A stretch of DNA of 64,000 nt from Mycobacterium sherrisii (GCF_002102355.1 NZ_LQPT01000099.1:62001-126000), one strand, 5' to 3'. Counted from the stretch's first letter, positions 38,601 through 59,681 are shown. Notes: generated from the sequence alone by a model not told the origin. Translations and numbers: made by a program.

Positions 38601-38828
38601 GTAACCGGTGAGCAGGTGCCCGTAGTGCGGGAGCCCGTTGGCGAAGGGCGGCCCGTCGTAGAACACATACTCTTCGGCGCCGTCGCGTCGCGCGATGCTG
38701 GCCCGGAAGGTGTCGTCGCGGGTCCAGTAGTCGAGGACCTCGAGCTCGAGCCGGGAAAAGTCGGGGGCTCCCCCGGCCAGCTTGGGATAGGTCCTGGCGT
38801 CAGCTTCGCCGGTGGCTGAGTCGGTCAC
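35661..38828 (-). CDS. ileS: Isoleucyl-tRNA synthetase IleS
   Basis: Class Ia synthetase of 1055 aa from GTG 38828; upstream codons in frame lie inside the T-box leader and are not used. [16 protein letters not shown] carries the HIGH-type motif (residues 67-71), and [12 protein letters not shown] (about 632) the KMSKS loop. The editing CP1 domain lies between, and a long C-terminal domain follows. The sequence is of the eukaryote-like IleS type found in mycobacteria. It is controlled by a T-box leader that reads uncharged tRNA-Ile. Confidence 0.96.
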   Translation of the reverse strand: MTDSATGEADARTYPKLAGGAPDFSRLELEVLDYWTRDDTFRASIARRDGAEEYVFYDGPPFANGLPHYGHLLTGYVKDIVPRYRTMRGFKVDRRFGWDTHGLPAELEVERQLGITDKSQIDDMGIAAFNEACRESVLRYTDEWQAYVTRQARWVDFDNDYKTLDLPYMESVIWAFKQLWDKGLAYEGYRVLPYCWRDETPLSNHELRMDDDVYQSRQDPAVTVGFRIVGGALDGAYLVVWTTTPWTLPSNLAVAVHPDVTYVQVRSGDHRFVLAEPRLAAYAKELGEEPGQQPDVLGTYRGADLLGTRYLPPFPYFMGTANAFQVLPGDFVTTDDGTGIVHMAPAYGEDDMAVCDAAGIAPVTPVDSKGRFDATVPDYQGQHVFDANPHIIRDLKNGGGAAGVNQPVLIRHETYEHPYPHCWRCRNPLIYRAVSSWFIAVTEFRDRMVELNQQITWYPDHVKDGQFGKWLQGARDWSISRNRYWGTPIPVWKSDDPAYPRIDVYGSLDELERDFGVRPDNLHRPYIDELTRPNPDDPTGRSRMRRIPDVLDVWFDSGSMPYAQVHYPFENADWFAGSAAEAGHFPGDFIVEYIGQTRGWFYTLHVLATALFDRPAFKTCVAHGIVLGSDGQKMSKSLRNYPDVSEVFDRDGSDAMRWFLMASPILRGGNLIVTEQGIREGVRQVLLPLWNAYTFLALYAPKVGVWRTDSTHVLDRYILAKLAVLRDELTGALDVCNISGACEQLRQFTEALTNWYVRRSRSRFWAEDPDAIDTLHTVLEVTARLAAPLLPLITEIIWRGLTGQRSVHLTDWPQVGELPADADLVAAMDQVRDVCSAASSLRKAKKLRVRLPLPKLTVAVEDPQQLAPFTDLIADELNVKNVELTDAIDNYGRFELTVNARVAGPRLGKDVQAAIKAVKAGAGVVNPDGTLTAGPAVLQPEEYSSRLVAADPEFTAALPDDAGLVVLDGTVTPELEAEGWAKDRIRELQELRKSTGLDVSDRIRVVMSVPAERADWAERHRELIAGEILATSFQFGEPADGAQIGDGVRVAIAKA

Positions 38829-39030
38829 GGTGCGCGTCGTCTCCTGCGTGCCTACGGTCAGGCCGGGGACGACGACGCGCGACCTGCGCGAGCGCCGCGG
38901 TACCACCCCGCTTGTCACGCGTGCGCGCGACCGCTCGAATGGCTGTGACGGGCCTACCCGTTCGGGTCTACTGGGCTGCAAAGGCTGTTCTTCCGAAGGC
39001 TCCCCGGTGATGGCCGGATCGGTGCCGTTG
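38829..39030 (-). promoter_or_regulatory. Isoleucine T-box riboswitch upstream of ileS
   Basis: The antisense strand reads GGGGTGGTACCGCG at 38896-38909, the conserved T-box sequence that pairs with the tRNA acceptor end. Further upstream, GATCCGGCCATCACCGGGGA (about 39001-39020) looks like the ultrashort Stem I of actinobacterial ileS T-boxes, with an Ile codon ATC at 39009-39011 as specifier. Known mycobacterial and Nocardia ileS T-boxes work on translation: uncharged tRNA-Ile frees the ribosome site. The leader ends directly at the GTG start. Confidence 0.88.
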
Positions 39031-39035
39031 AAAAG

Positions 39036-39041
39036 ATTCTA
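39036..39041 (-). promoter_or_regulatory. Putative -10 box for the ileS T-box transcript
   Basis: TAGAAT on the minus strand fits a -10 element about 8 bases before the probable start of the short Stem I. No good -35 is visible at the expected distance. Confidence 0.35.
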
Positions 39042-39081
39042 CGGACCGTTGCAAATCGCTTCGTCGGGGCAACCCTACGGT

Positions 39082-39303
39082 TCAGCCGCGGACCTCGAGC
39101 ACCCCGGCGCGTAGCAGGGCCGCGTATACGTGCCGGACCGGCACGGTCAGCAGCATCGCGACACCGTCTACCAGCGGGTCGGGTCCGATGCCGAACGGCA
39201 ACCCGTCGGTGCGGCGGGCCGGCTTCTTGGGTGCGCATTGCGGCACCGGCAGGCTGCGCGTGGCTGGGACGGCAACCACTTCGTCGAAGAGCACCGCGGT
39301 CAT
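39082..39303 (-). CDS. Small conserved protein of Rv1535 type
   Basis: Protein of 73 aa with no recognised domain. The sequence is moderately hydrophobic without a clear membrane helix, has a basic centre (PKKPARRTDG), and ends LLRAGVLEVRG. AGGAG stands 7 bases before the ATG. By position (next to ileS, behind an M-box leader) it corresponds to M. tuberculosis Rv1535 (78 aa, unknown function), one of two genes there known to carry an M-box. Mg2+ homeostasis is the natural guess but unproven. Confidence 0.75.
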   Translation of the reverse strand: MTAVLFDEVVAVPATRSLPVPQCAPKKPARRTDGLPFGIGPDPLVDGVAMLLTVPVRHVYAALLRAGVLEVRG

Positions 39304-39402
39304 GATCGTCTCCTATCGGATTTCGAAACAAGCTGGGACGCAGCTGTCCCGTCTCGTAACCGACTCAGAACCGAAAATGCCTGGCGGAGAAGCTGATTCG
39401 CT

Positions 39403-39483
39403 TTAGCGCAGGACGCCGGTTGCGGAGGTTGGGCCGGGACGGAACATGCCGGGATATCCATCCGGACTGCCACTGGAACTCAT
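39403..39483 (-). CDS. 26-aa small ORF between M-box and Rv1535-like gene
   Basis: ATG 39483 encodes MSSSGSPDGYPGMFRPGPTS followed by ATGVLR and TAA. AAGGAGGTGA, a near-perfect ribosome site, lies 7 bases upstream, so translation is likely. Gly, Pro and Ser dominate; no domain is recognised. It sits inside the long leader between the M-box aptamer and the 73-aa gene. Upstream sequence could pair with its ribosome site (see the hairpin entry), so it may be the direct target of the riboswitch. Confidence 0.5.
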   Translation of the reverse strand: MSSSGSPDGYPGMFRPGPTSATGVLR

Positions 39484-39493
39484 GCGTCCCTCA

Positions 39494-39550
39494 CCTCCTT
39501 CACGGCCACGACGCGTGTGGTGCCCCGCGTCTACTGCGCACCACAAGGAG
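39494..39550 (-). promoter_or_regulatory. Hairpin that can hide the ribosome site of the small ORF
   Basis: On the minus strand CTCCTT (39545-39550) can pair with AAGGAG (39495-39500), the ribosome site of the 26-aa ORF. Inside this pair lies TGTGGTGC...GCACCACA, a perfect 8-bp stem. This is a plausible expression platform for the M-box aptamer just upstream. Pairing is by eye, not computed. Confidence 0.45.
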
Positions 39551-39580
39551 TTCAGCACCGGCGACCGCCGGGAATCCGCA

Positions 39581-39742
39581 CCCCTCTCGTCAGAGCTTTG
39601 GCACTACCCGACGTGTCCGAGACTCCGGAAGCCACTTTGGCTCAACCCTTAAGCCGGGAGGAGCTGTCCTGACCCGGGGCGTCTTTCGACGTTGGGGGTC
39701 AGTGGCCTGTATTCGTGTAGCCGCCTCACCTAACGAGGTGCA
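39581..39742 (-). promoter_or_regulatory. M-box (ykoK) Mg2+ riboswitch
   Basis: Minus-strand sequence follows the M-box consensus in order: GTTAGGTGAGG (39724-39734), ATACAGGCCACTGACCC, AACGTCGAAAGACGCC, GGGTCAGGACAG, and CAAAGCTCTGACGAGAG at the 3' end (39584-39600). M-boxes sense Mg2+ and switch off downstream genes when Mg2+ is high. In M. tuberculosis one of two M-boxes lies before Rv1535, the same setting. Confidence 0.9.
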
Positions 39743-39747
39743 GTCCC

Positions 39748-39776
39748 ATAGTCCACGAGGGGCCGCGGCGGGTCAA
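39748..39776 (-). promoter_or_regulatory. Promoter of the M-box transcript
   Basis: TTGACC (39771-39776) and GACTAT (39748-39753) on the minus strand are separated by 17 bases. Transcription would begin about 7 bases on, right before the M-box aptamer. Confidence 0.55.
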
Positions 39777-39884
39777 CACGATCGGTGCGGTGTCGGGCAA
39801 TCTTTACGATTTTCCCCGGCTTTCACCCAGGTCCGACGCGCTGACCTGCCCAGACTCTCAACTGTGATGCCGTTCACAGCGCGA

Positions 39885-41009
39885 TCAGCCGCCGGCCAGG
39901 TCTTCCAGGCGCCCGATGGTGTCGGCGAACTCCTCGACCATGTCCAGCACGACCGCGCGGGTGGGCCGGACGCGGTCGAGCGAGCCGACCACCTGTCCGA
40001 CGAAATACGTCGCCAGCTCGCGCGCCTTGGCGCCCGGGTGGGCGGCCGCCTGGTTGATGCGCAGCTGCGGTTCGGTCACCAGCGTGGTCTGCAACGGCAT
40101 CCCCAGCGGCTTCGGGTTGTCGGGCCGGTCCCATTCGTCGGTCCAGGCGGTGCGCAACATGCGGGCCGGTTTGCCCGTCATGGACCGCGACCGCACGGTG
40201 TCCGAGGAGCTGGCGGCCAAAAACTTCTCCTTGACCACCGGATCGGTCTCTGCCTCTTCGGTGGTCAACCACACCGAGCCGCACCACACCCCCTCGGCGC
40301 CCAGGGCCAGGGCCGCCGCGACCTGCCGACCGCGGGCGATGCCGCCCGCGGCGAGCACCGGAACCGGTGCGACCGCGTCGACGACCTCGGGGACCAGGAC
40401 CATGGTGGCCACCTCGCCGGTATGGCCGCCGGCCTCGGTGCCTTGGGCGACGATCAGGTCGACCCCGGCGGCGGCGTGCCGACGCGCGTGCGCGGTGGTG
40501 CCGGCCAGCGCCGCCACCAACACGTCGTGGCTGTGGGCGCGGTCGACGAGGTCGGCCGGCGGTGGCCCGAGCGCGCTGGCGATCAACCGGATGTTGTGCG
40601 CAAACGCGACGTCCAGCAGCGGCTCGTAGCCTTTTGGCGAGATGTTCAGGCCGCCCCGCGGCGCCGACTGCGGTTCGGCCGGCGCCGGGATGTCGTAGCG
40701 CGCCAAGAGGTCCTCGACAAACGCGCGGTGCTCGTCGGGCAGCAAGTCTTTGACCTGCTTGGCGTCGATGCCGCCCTGCTCGGCGCCGACGTATTTCGGT
40801 GGCAGCAGCAGGTCGACGCCGTAGGGCTTGCCGCCGGTCTGCTCCTCGATCCAGCTCAGCTCGGTCTCCAGCCGCTTCGGGCTGTGTGCCACCGCGCCCA
40901 GCACCCCGAATCCGCCCGCGTTGGTGACGGCGGCGACGACATCGCGACAGTGGCTGAAGGCACATATCGGGAACTCCACACCGAGCAGCTCAGCGACTCT
41001 GGTCCGCAT
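39885..41009 (-). CDS. Nitronate monooxygenase / 2-nitropropane dioxygenase family (Rv1533-like)
   Basis: FMN-dependent TIM-barrel oxidoreductase of 374 aa. AFSHCRDVVAAVTNAGGFGVLG, the loop QGTEAGGHTGEVATMVLVP with the conserved His, PVLAAGGIARGRQVAAALALGA and GVWCGSVWL are family marks. M. tuberculosis Rv1533 (375 aa) is the positional match. The substrate is uncertain, since many members are not true nitronate oxidases. It follows the AhpD-like gene by 32 bases, so both are probably one operon. Confidence 0.88.
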   Translation of the reverse strand: MRTRVAELLGVEFPICAFSHCRDVVAAVTNAGGFGVLGAVAHSPKRLETELSWIEEQTGGKPYGVDLLLPPKYVGAEQGGIDAKQVKDLLPDEHRAFVEDLLARYDIPAPAEPQSAPRGGLNISPKGYEPLLDVAFAHNIRLIASALGPPPADLVDRAHSHDVLVAALAGTTAHARRHAAAGVDLIVAQGTEAGGHTGEVATMVLVPEVVDAVAPVPVLAAGGIARGRQVAAALALGAEGVWCGSVWLTTEEAETDPVVKEKFLAASSSDTVRSRSMTGKPARMLRTAWTDEWDRPDNPKPLGMPLQTTLVTEPQLRINQAAAHPGAKARELATYFVGQVVGSLDRVRPTRAVVLDMVEEFADTIGRLEDLAGG

Positions 41010-41041
41010 TGGTTCCTCCTAGATCAAGCCGGACATGGCAA

Positions 41042-41611
41042 TCAACTCGCCGGCGCCCGCCCGTCCGGCGGCCAGCCCGCAACACCGTCCTCCAGCGGGA
41101 CCTGCAGACTCTGCAGGATCGACGACACCATTCGCCACGCGCTGATCGCCGTGACGATCTCAATGAGAAGTGTTCTGTCGCTTTGCAATTCGCGTTCGCA
41201 GGCGGCCCAGCTCGGTGCGCTGACGGCGCCGTCACGCACCACGTCGTCGGTGGCCGCCAGCACCGCACGCTCGGCCGGGCCGAATGCCGCGTGCCGCTCC
41301 CAATCACGCACGCCGACCAGGTCCTCGGCGCTGACCCCCAACCGGGTCGCCACCCGCCAGTGCTGCGTCCACTCGTATTCGCAGGCGGTGAGCCAGCCGA
41401 TCCGCATGATGACCAGCTCGCGCAGCCGCGCGTCCAGGGAGCCGTGCCACAGCATGGTGGCGAGCAGATCATTGACGGCCCGCGCCAGCGGCGGATGGTT
41501 GAGCAGCACCTGGAAGATGCTCAGTTCGGCCATGTAGTCGGGGACGGCCGCTTCGTCGGCGGCGGCCTTGGCCTCCTCGAGCGGCAGTCCCGGCACGCGC
41601 GCTGTTGTCAT
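41042..41611 (-). CDS. Carboxymuconolactone decarboxylase/AhpD-fold protein (Rv1531-like)
   Basis: Helical AhpD-fold protein of 189 aa. ELVIMRIGWLTACEYEWTQHW carries the conserved Glu, Cys and His of the CMD family. Only one Cys is present where AhpD has CxxC, so disulfide reductase activity is unlikely. Length agrees with Rv1531 (188 aa). The gap of 110 bases to the end of mps2 contains nothing I recognise. In H37Rv the next gene outward is adh/fadD24/papA4/pks5; here it is the NRPS locus. Confidence 0.8.
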   Translation of the reverse strand: MTTARVPGLPLEEAKAAADEAAVPDYMAELSIFQVLLNHPPLARAVNDLLATMLWHGSLDARLRELVIMRIGWLTACEYEWTQHWRVATRLGVSAEDLVGVRDWERHAAFGPAERAVLAATDDVVRDGAVSAPSWAACERELQSDRTLLIEIVTAISAWRMVSSILQSLQVPLEDGVAGWPPDGRAPAS

Positions 41612-41721
41612 GGTTGAGCACTCCGATGTACTTCGCGAAACGGCTTAGCGTTCACCGCCAATCGTAGTCAGCCCGCCGCCGATGTCCGGGTGCACATGGC
41701 GGCGCGTCATGGGTGCTGGGG

Positions 41722-44700
41722 CTAGAGCAGTCCCACCAGCTGCAGATCGGTCACGTACTTGATGATGACCGGTGCCGTGATGTGCGGGATGTCGTTGTCC
41801 GGCCCAATCTTGGCTTCCTGCACCGCGGCCCGGAAGCGGTCGGTCGGCGCGAACGACCCGCGTGTCGGTTCCAGCGGCTGGATCTGGTCCGGGTTGTGCA
41901 ACAGCAGCTGCAGCATCTGCAGCACCGAGTGCTGACGCTGCCGATCCGGCAGAGCCCGAAGCTTGGCCTCGAACTGCCGCACCCATTCCCCGAAGTCGTC
42001 GATCCGCTCGATCGGATACCCGGCCTCGATCAACCAGTCGACGTACGTGTCGATTCCGATCCCGTCGTCGTGCGGGTTCATCACGTGGTAGGTCTCGAAG
42101 CCGTCGACCACTTGAGCACCCAGCGTGGCGATCGCCTCGGCGACAAATTCGACCGGCAGCCCGTCAAAGTGGGCGCGTTGCCGGTTTCCGTTGGCGTCAC
42201 GCTGATAGAACGAGCCGGGCGCGACGCCGGTGGCCACCAGGCTCAGGATCATCCGGGTGACCACGTCGGTCACGTTGAACTGGCCGGCATAGCTGGTGTC
42301 GGACAGGATCATGTCGCTGCGGAACACCGAAACCGGAAGCCCGAACTGCTCGTTGGCCTCCCGCAGCAGCACCTCGCCGGCCCACTTGCTGTTGCCGTAG
42401 CCGTTGGCGTAGCTGCCGTCGAGGACCCGGGTGGGGCTGATGACCCGGATGTCGGCGTCCTCGGTGAACAACGACGGCTCGATCTGGCGACCGAGGTCCG
42501 ACGTCGACACGTAGGCGTACGGCTTGATCCGGGTGGTCAGCGCGAACTTGATCAGCTCGGCGGTACCAACGACGTTGGGGCCGAACAGTTCTCGGTACGG
42601 CAGCACACCGTTGACCACCGCGGCAGAGTCGACGATCAGATCGACGGACTCGGCCAGCCGCTGCCAGGTCTGCTCGTCGAGGCCCAGGTGAGCCTCGCCC
42701 TTGTCGCCGGCGACGACCTCGAGGTGATCGGCGGCCAACTGGTGGAAATGCTCCACCAGCCGCGGGTCACCGGAGTCGAAGGTCTTCTCCAAACGCCGCC
42801 AGGCCTCTTCGTCGGAGCCGGCGCGCACCAGGCAGATCAGTTTGCCCTCGACACGCTTGAGCTGCTTGAGCCACTCCAGGGCCAGGTAACGGCCCAAGAA
42901 ACCGGTCGCCCCGGTCAGCAGCACCGTGCGGGCCTCGGCGCTCGGCCCCGGCAAGGTCGGGGCGGTGATCAGCGTGGTCTCGTCGATGAACTTGTCCAGG
43001 GTGAGGTCACTGGCGCGGAGTCCGGTCGTGTCACGGCCGTGCACGAAGGCGTAGCTGGGCCCGTGCGAATCGGCATCGTCCGCGTCGGTGTCGTGGTCCA
43101 GCCGATGGCTGACGCTGCGCACCGACGGCGCCTCGAACAGCGTGCGGACCGACAGGTTGGAATCGAACGCGGTGTTGATCGCCGCGACCACCCGCATCGC
43201 CGACAGCGAGTCACCGCCCAGGTCGAAGAAGGAGTTCTCCACCCCGACTCGCTCCAGCCCCAAAACCTGGCCGTAGATGCCGGCCACGATCTCCTCGGTG
43301 GGGGTTTCCGGCGGGGAGTAGCGGACCGCGTTCTGGTATTCGGGTGCGGGCAGGGCGCGTTTGTCGAGTTTGCCGTTGACCGTGCGGGGCAGCGTGTCGA
43401 GCACGACGATCGCCGCCGGGACCATGTAGGGCGGCAGGCCCTCGCCCAGCGCGCTGCGCAGCTGCGCCGTGTCGACGTCGCCGGTGACGGTGACGTAACC
43501 GACCAGCCGCTTGTCGCCGGGACGATCCTCGCGGGCGACCACCGCCGCGGCCTGCACACCCTCCAGCGCGGCCAACGCCGCCTGAACCTCACCCAACTCG
43601 ATGCGGTAACCACGAATCTTGACCTGCTCATCGGCGCGGCCCAGATACTGCAACTGCCCGTCCGAACCCCAGCGCACCAAGTCCCCGGTGCGATACATCC
43701 GATCCCCGGGCGCACCGAACGGACACGCCACGAACCGCGACGCGCTCAGCCCGGGCCGACGCATATAGCCGACCGCGACTCCCCGTCCGGCGATGTACAA
43801 CTCGCCGACCACGCCTTCCGGCGCCGGCCGCAACCATTTGTCGAGCACGAACAGCGCCGCTCCGGGCACCGGCACGCCGATCGGTGCGCCGCCGCCGGCC
43901 TTCATCGGTGCGCTGATCGCGGCATAGATGGTGGCCTCGGTCGGGCCGTAGGCGTTGATCATCACCCGCCCCGGCGCCCACTTGTCCACGATTTCGTTCG
44001 GCGAGGCCTCGCCCGCCATCACCAGGGTCACCGATTCCAGGCCCTCGGGCGGCATCATCGCCAGCGCCGAAGGGGTTTGGCCCACCACCGTCACCTGCTC
44101 GGCGACCAGCAGGTCACGCAGCTCGGGTGCGGACGCCGCCGCCGACTCGGGCACCACGACCAGGCGGGAGCCGTGCAGCAGGGCGCTGAAGATTTCCCAC
44201 ACCGACACATCGAAGCTGTACGAATGCCATTGCGACCACACCTGTTCCGGGCCGGTGGGCGCGTTGGGGTCGGGCGACTCCAATAGCGACGTCGCGTTGT
44301 GATGGGTGATCGCAACACCTTTGGGCACCCCGGTGGTGCCCGAGGTGTAGATCATGTACGCCAGGTCCTCCGGTGCCGCCACCGGCAGGGTGACGTCCGC
44401 CGGGTTGGGCAGCTCGGGGTCGTCGACGTCGATGACGGCCAGGGTGGCGCCGTCGAACCGGGACCGCATCGTCGCGTTGGTCATCGCGGCGACCGGGGTG
44501 GCGTCGTCGAGCATGAACTCAAGTCGCGCGTCGGGCATTGCCGGGTCGATCGGCAGATACGCCGCCCCGGACTTCAGCACGGCGACCATGGCGACGATGG
44601 CCTCGGCCGAGCGGTTGAACAGCAGTGCCACGCACTCGCCCGGGCCGGCGCCGTGGCCGACCAGGACCCGGGCCAACCGTTCGGCGGCGTCGTCGAGCTC

Positions 44701-47700
44701 GCGGTAGGTCCAGGACCGGTCGCCGTCTACCAGGGCGACGCCGTCCGGGGTGCGGGCGACCTGCGCGGCGAACATCGCCGGAATCGTGGTGCCGGTCGCG
44801 GGCTGGGTCAGCACCGCGCGGTTGCCCCATTCGTCCAGGCGGGCGTGTTCGCCGGCGTCGAGCACATCCATCGACGACAGCCGCTGGTCGGGGTCGGCGG
44901 TCATGGCGACCAGCACCCGCTGAAAACGCCCGACCAGCGTCTCGATGCTGGCCGGGTCGAACACGTCGGTGTCGTATTCGACGCGCACACCCAGTTCGTG
45001 GCCCGGCAGCGCCATGACGGACAGCGGGTAGTGGTTGTACTCGCGGTTGGTGACGTCGGTGATGGCCAGCTCGTGCACGCCCATCGGCACGTTGGTGTCG
45101 ATCGGGTAGTTCTCGTACAGGAACAGGGTGTCGAACAGCTGGTCGTGCCCAGTGGCGCGGTGGATGTCGCTCAGCCCTAGATGCTCGTGTTCGAGCCGGT
45201 TGTTGTGCTCGTTCTGCAGCTGCTCGAGCAGGTCGCGCACGGTCGTGCCCACGGTGGTGTTGGCCCGCACCGGTACGGTGTTGATCAGCAGTCCCACAAT
45301 CGATTCCGAGCCCACCACTTCGGCGGGACGTCCGGAAACGGCGGTGCCGAAGGCGATGTCGCGCTGCCCGGTCAGCCACATCAGCAGCTGCGCCCACGCG
45401 GCCTGCAGAACGGTGTTGACGGTGGTGTGGCAGGCGCGGGCCAGCGTGCTCAGCTCGCGGGTGGTCTCCACCGGCACGCGGTAGGAGTCGACGCGGCGGC
45501 GGCCGAGGCCCATCCGGGTAGCGGGACCCACCAGGGTCGGGTCGTCGAAGCCCTCGAACATCTCGCGCCATGCGGCCTGGGCGGCGCCGCGGTCCTGGGC
45601 GGCAAGCCAGGACAGGATGCTGCGGTACGGGGCGGGCGCGGGCAGCCGCTCCCCGTAGTAGCTGGCGAAGATCTCGCGTAACAGGATCGGCAGCGACCAT
45701 CCGTCCATCACGATGTGGTGGTTGGTCATCACGAACCGGTGCCGGTTCTCGCCGAAGCGAATCAGGGCCGCGCGGAAGGCCGGCCGCGCGGCCAGGTCGC
45801 TGACCGCGTCGCGTTCTTCGGCGCAGAGCCGCTCGATCTGTTTGTCGTGGTCGCGCTCATCGCCATCGAGTTGCACATAGCGCCAAGCCATTACGGGTTC
45901 GGCGGGAATGACCTGCACGGGTTCGTCGAACTGGGCGCAGAACCGGGCCGCCAGGTTGGGATGCCGGTTGACTACCGCCTGCACCGCGTCGCGCAGCCGG
46001 TGCGGGTCCAGTGCGCCGGCGACGGTGATCCCGAGTTGCACCGCGTAGACGTCGTCGCCGTTGTCGGTGCCGCCCTGGGCGACGCTGGCGTGAAACAGCA
46101 GTCCCTGCTGCACGGGGGTCAGCGGCAAGATGTCGGCCAGGTGGTACTGCTGGTCGAGCTGGTCGAGCTGCTGCTGGGTCAGCCGGGCGGGCAACAGGTC
46201 CGACGGCGTCAAGCCGCCGCCGCCGTTGCGCACGTGCGTGCAGATACCGGTGAGGGCCTCGAACCACAGCCGACTGAGCCGGCTGATCTGGTCGCGGTCC
46301 AGCGCCGACGGCGCCCAGGTCCAGCTGGCGTGCAGATGCGGACCGGCCTCGGTGTCCATGGTGCCGGCGTTGAGGTCGACGGTGTGCATCAGCGGCAGCG
46401 GGACCGCGGTGGCCGCGCCGGCGACCGCCAGGCCCTCTTCGGAGATCCGCCACAGATCGCCGGAGAGTTCGGCGGCGGTGCCCGCGCCGAGCCGGCCCAG
46501 GTAGTTGAACCCGATCACCGGGTCGGTGCCGTGCAGGTCGACGTCGTCGTTGAGGTAGCGCAGCAGCCCGTAGGTCAGCGGGTCGGGCAGCGAACGCAGC
46601 TGCTCCTTGGCGTCCTTGATCACCGGCCCCAGCGCCGCCTCACCGGCGGCCACCTGCGACCAACCCAGGCCGCCGACGGACAGCGACACCGGGTATTTGG
46701 TGGTGAACCAGCCGACCGTGCGGGACAGGTCGACGCCCCGCGCCAGCTCCTCGTGACGGCCGTGACCCTCGACACCGATGCCCAGCGGTGCACCGCCCGT
46801 GCCCAGGAACTCCGCCCAGGCCAACGCGAACGCGATCAGCAGAATGTCTTGCACGCCAGCGTGAAACGCCGCCGGCACCTCACCCAGCAGCAGCTTGGTG
46901 GTTTCGACGTCGAGCTCCGCCGAGAGCTGCTCGGCGGTGACGTAGGTGTCCACCTCGGGCCGTACCGCCGGCAGCGCGGTCGGCACCGCTGTCACTCGAC
47001 GCCACGCCTCGGCCTGCTCGATCACCGCCGGGCGCTGCGCGTGTTCTTCGAGCAGCGACGACCACCGCGCGAACGACGTGCCGCCGGGCGGCAACTCGAC
47101 CGGCTGGCCGCTGTGGTGCTGCGCCCAGCCAATGTTGAGGTCTTCCAACAGGATTCGCCATGACACGCCGTCGACGGCCAGGTGGTGGATGATCAGCACC
47201 AGCTGCGAGGTGGAGTTGATCCACAAGGCGCTCAACATGATTCCCGCGGCGGGGTTCAGGCGGGTCCGGGCCTCGACCAGCGCCTCGTCGGTCAGCTCGT
47301 CGACCGACTGCAAAAGCTCGCTCGCGTCCACGGTGCCGACTTCGGGTACCTGCAGCGACCATTCGCCGGCGTCGTCGTCCTCGACCCGCAGCCGCAGGGT
47401 GGCGTGCCGGTCGACCAGTGCTTGCAGCACCGCGGCCACGTCGGCCTCGGTGACGCCGCTGGGCGCCTGCACGACCATCGTCTGGTTGAACTGCTCGACG
47501 GGTCCGACGACGCCCTGCAACCAGCGCATGATCGGGGTGGCGACGACCGGACCGATGCCCTCGTCGACCACGCCGTCGGCACCGTCGGTCAGCTGCGCCA
47601 CCCGGGCCAGCCGGGCCACCGTCTGCTCGACGAAAATGTCTCGCGGACGGCACATTACGCCGGCCGCGCGGGCGCGGGCGGCCACCTGCATCGACAGGAT

Positions 47701-49391
47701 GCTGTCGCCGCCCAGGTCGAAGAAGGAGTCGTCGATGCCGACTCGCTCGACGCCGAGCACCTGGGCGTAGATCCCGGCCAGGATTTCTTCGACCGCATCC
47801 GACGGCGCCCGGTAGCCGCTGCCGGTGCTGCGGTATTCGGGTGCGGGCAGGGCGCGTTTGTCGAGTTTGCCGTTGACGGTCAGCGGCAGCGTGTCGAGCA
47901 CGACGACCGCCGAGGGAACCATGTAGGCCGGCAACCGCTCGGCCAGTGCGCTGCGCATCTGGGAGGGGTCGACGTCGCCGGTGACGGTGACGTAACCGAC
48001 CAGCCGCTTGTCGCCGGGACGATCCTCGCGGGCGATCACCGCCGCGGCCTGCACACCCTCCAGCGCGGCCAACGCCGCCTGAACCTCACCCAACTCGATG
48101 CGGTAACCACGAATCTTGACCTGCTCATCGGCGCGGCCCAGATACTGCAACTGCCCGTCGGAGCCCCAGCGCACCAAGTCCCCGGTGCGATACATCCGAT
48201 CCCCGGGCGCACCGAACGGGCACGCCACGAACCGCGACGCGGTCAGTGGGCTGCGGCGCACGTAGCCGCAGGCCACGCCGCGCCCGGCGATGTACAACTC
48301 GCCGGTGACGCCTTCGGGGGCGGGCCGCAACCATTTGTCGAGCACGAACAGCGCGGCGCCCGGCACCGGCGACCCGATCGGTGCGCCCGCCTCGGGGGTC
48401 AAGGCGCCGCTCATCGCGGCGTAGATGGTGCCCTCGGTCGGGCCGTAGGCGTTGACGATCGTGCGCCCCGGCGCCCACCGGTCCACCACCTCGGACGGCA
48501 GCGCTTCCCCGGCGACGAACAGCACCGTGGACTCCAGGCCATCTGAGGCCAACATCGCTGCGGCAGAAGGGGTTTGGCACAAGACGCTGACCTTCTCGGA
48601 GATCAGCAGCGCGTGCAGATCCTCCGGCGAGCTGGCCACCGACTCGGGGACGATCACCAACCGGCCGCCGTGCAGCAGGGCGCCGAAGATCTCCCACACC
48701 GAGACGTCGAAGCTGTAGGAGTGCCATTGCGACCACACCTGGCCGGGCCCCGGCGGCACCGTCGAGTGCAGCTTTTCAAGTAACGAGGTCACGTTGCGAT
48801 GGGTGATCGCAACACCTTTGGGCACCCCGGTCGTTCCTGAGGTGTAGATCATGTACGCCAGGTCTTCCGGCGCCGGCGCGGTGGGCTCGACGCCGGGATC
48901 GGCACCCGGGTCGTCGAAGTCGACGACGACCAGGTCGGCGCCGTCCAGCCGGGACCGCAGGGTGGCGGTTGTCAGCGCGGCGACCGGTGCGGCATCGCCG
49001 AGCATGAATTCCACCCGGGCGTCCGGCAGCGCCGGGTCGATCGGCAGATACGCGGCCCCGGCCTTGAGCACGGCCATCATCGCCACGATCGCTTCGGCGG
49101 ACCGCGAAAACAGCAGCGCCACAGTCTGACCCGGGCCCGCCCCGTGACCGGCGAGCACCCGCGCCAACCGGTCCGCGGTCTCGTCGACCTCGCGATAGCT
49201 CCACGACCGGTCACCGAAGACCAGCGCCACCGCGTCGGGGGCGTTGGCGACCTGTGCGGCAAAAAGTTCCGCGACCGTCGCACCGGCCCACGGCTTGGTC
49301 AGCACGGCACGGTTGCCCCACTCGTCTAACCGCGCGACCTCTCCCCCGTCGAGTAGGTCAATCGATAAGAGCCGCCGTTTTGGGTCGGCCA

Positions 49392-49392
<1 letters not shown>
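41722..49392 (-). CDS. mps2: GPL peptide synthetase Mps2: A-T-E-C-A-T-R
   Basis: NRPS of 2556 aa. Order by landmarks: A3 (YTSGTTG near 180), T3 (LGGDSILSM near 564), E3 ([10 protein letters not shown] near 733, GFNYLGR), C4 (HHIVMDGW near 1225), A4 (YTSGTTG near 1682), T4 (LGGDSLSAM near 2061) and a C-terminal NAD(P)-dependent thioester reductase (TGATGFLG near 2158, YGNSK near 2331). The hand-read specificity codes DVWCFAAIYK and DVWGVAAIYK are near-identical and fit Ala twice. The reductase would release the peptide as an amino alcohol, L-alaninol in GPLs. The protein begins directly with an A domain, so it needs the last C domain of Mps1. Its ATG overlaps the mps1 stop (TAATG). Confidence 0.9.

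Positions 49393-59681
<10,289 letters not shown>

Noticed and set aside
41713-44286. 857-codon open frame opposite mps2
   Set aside because: Composition (Arg, Gly, His, Gln rich) is that of an antisense frame; mps2 has a complete NRPS domain order here.
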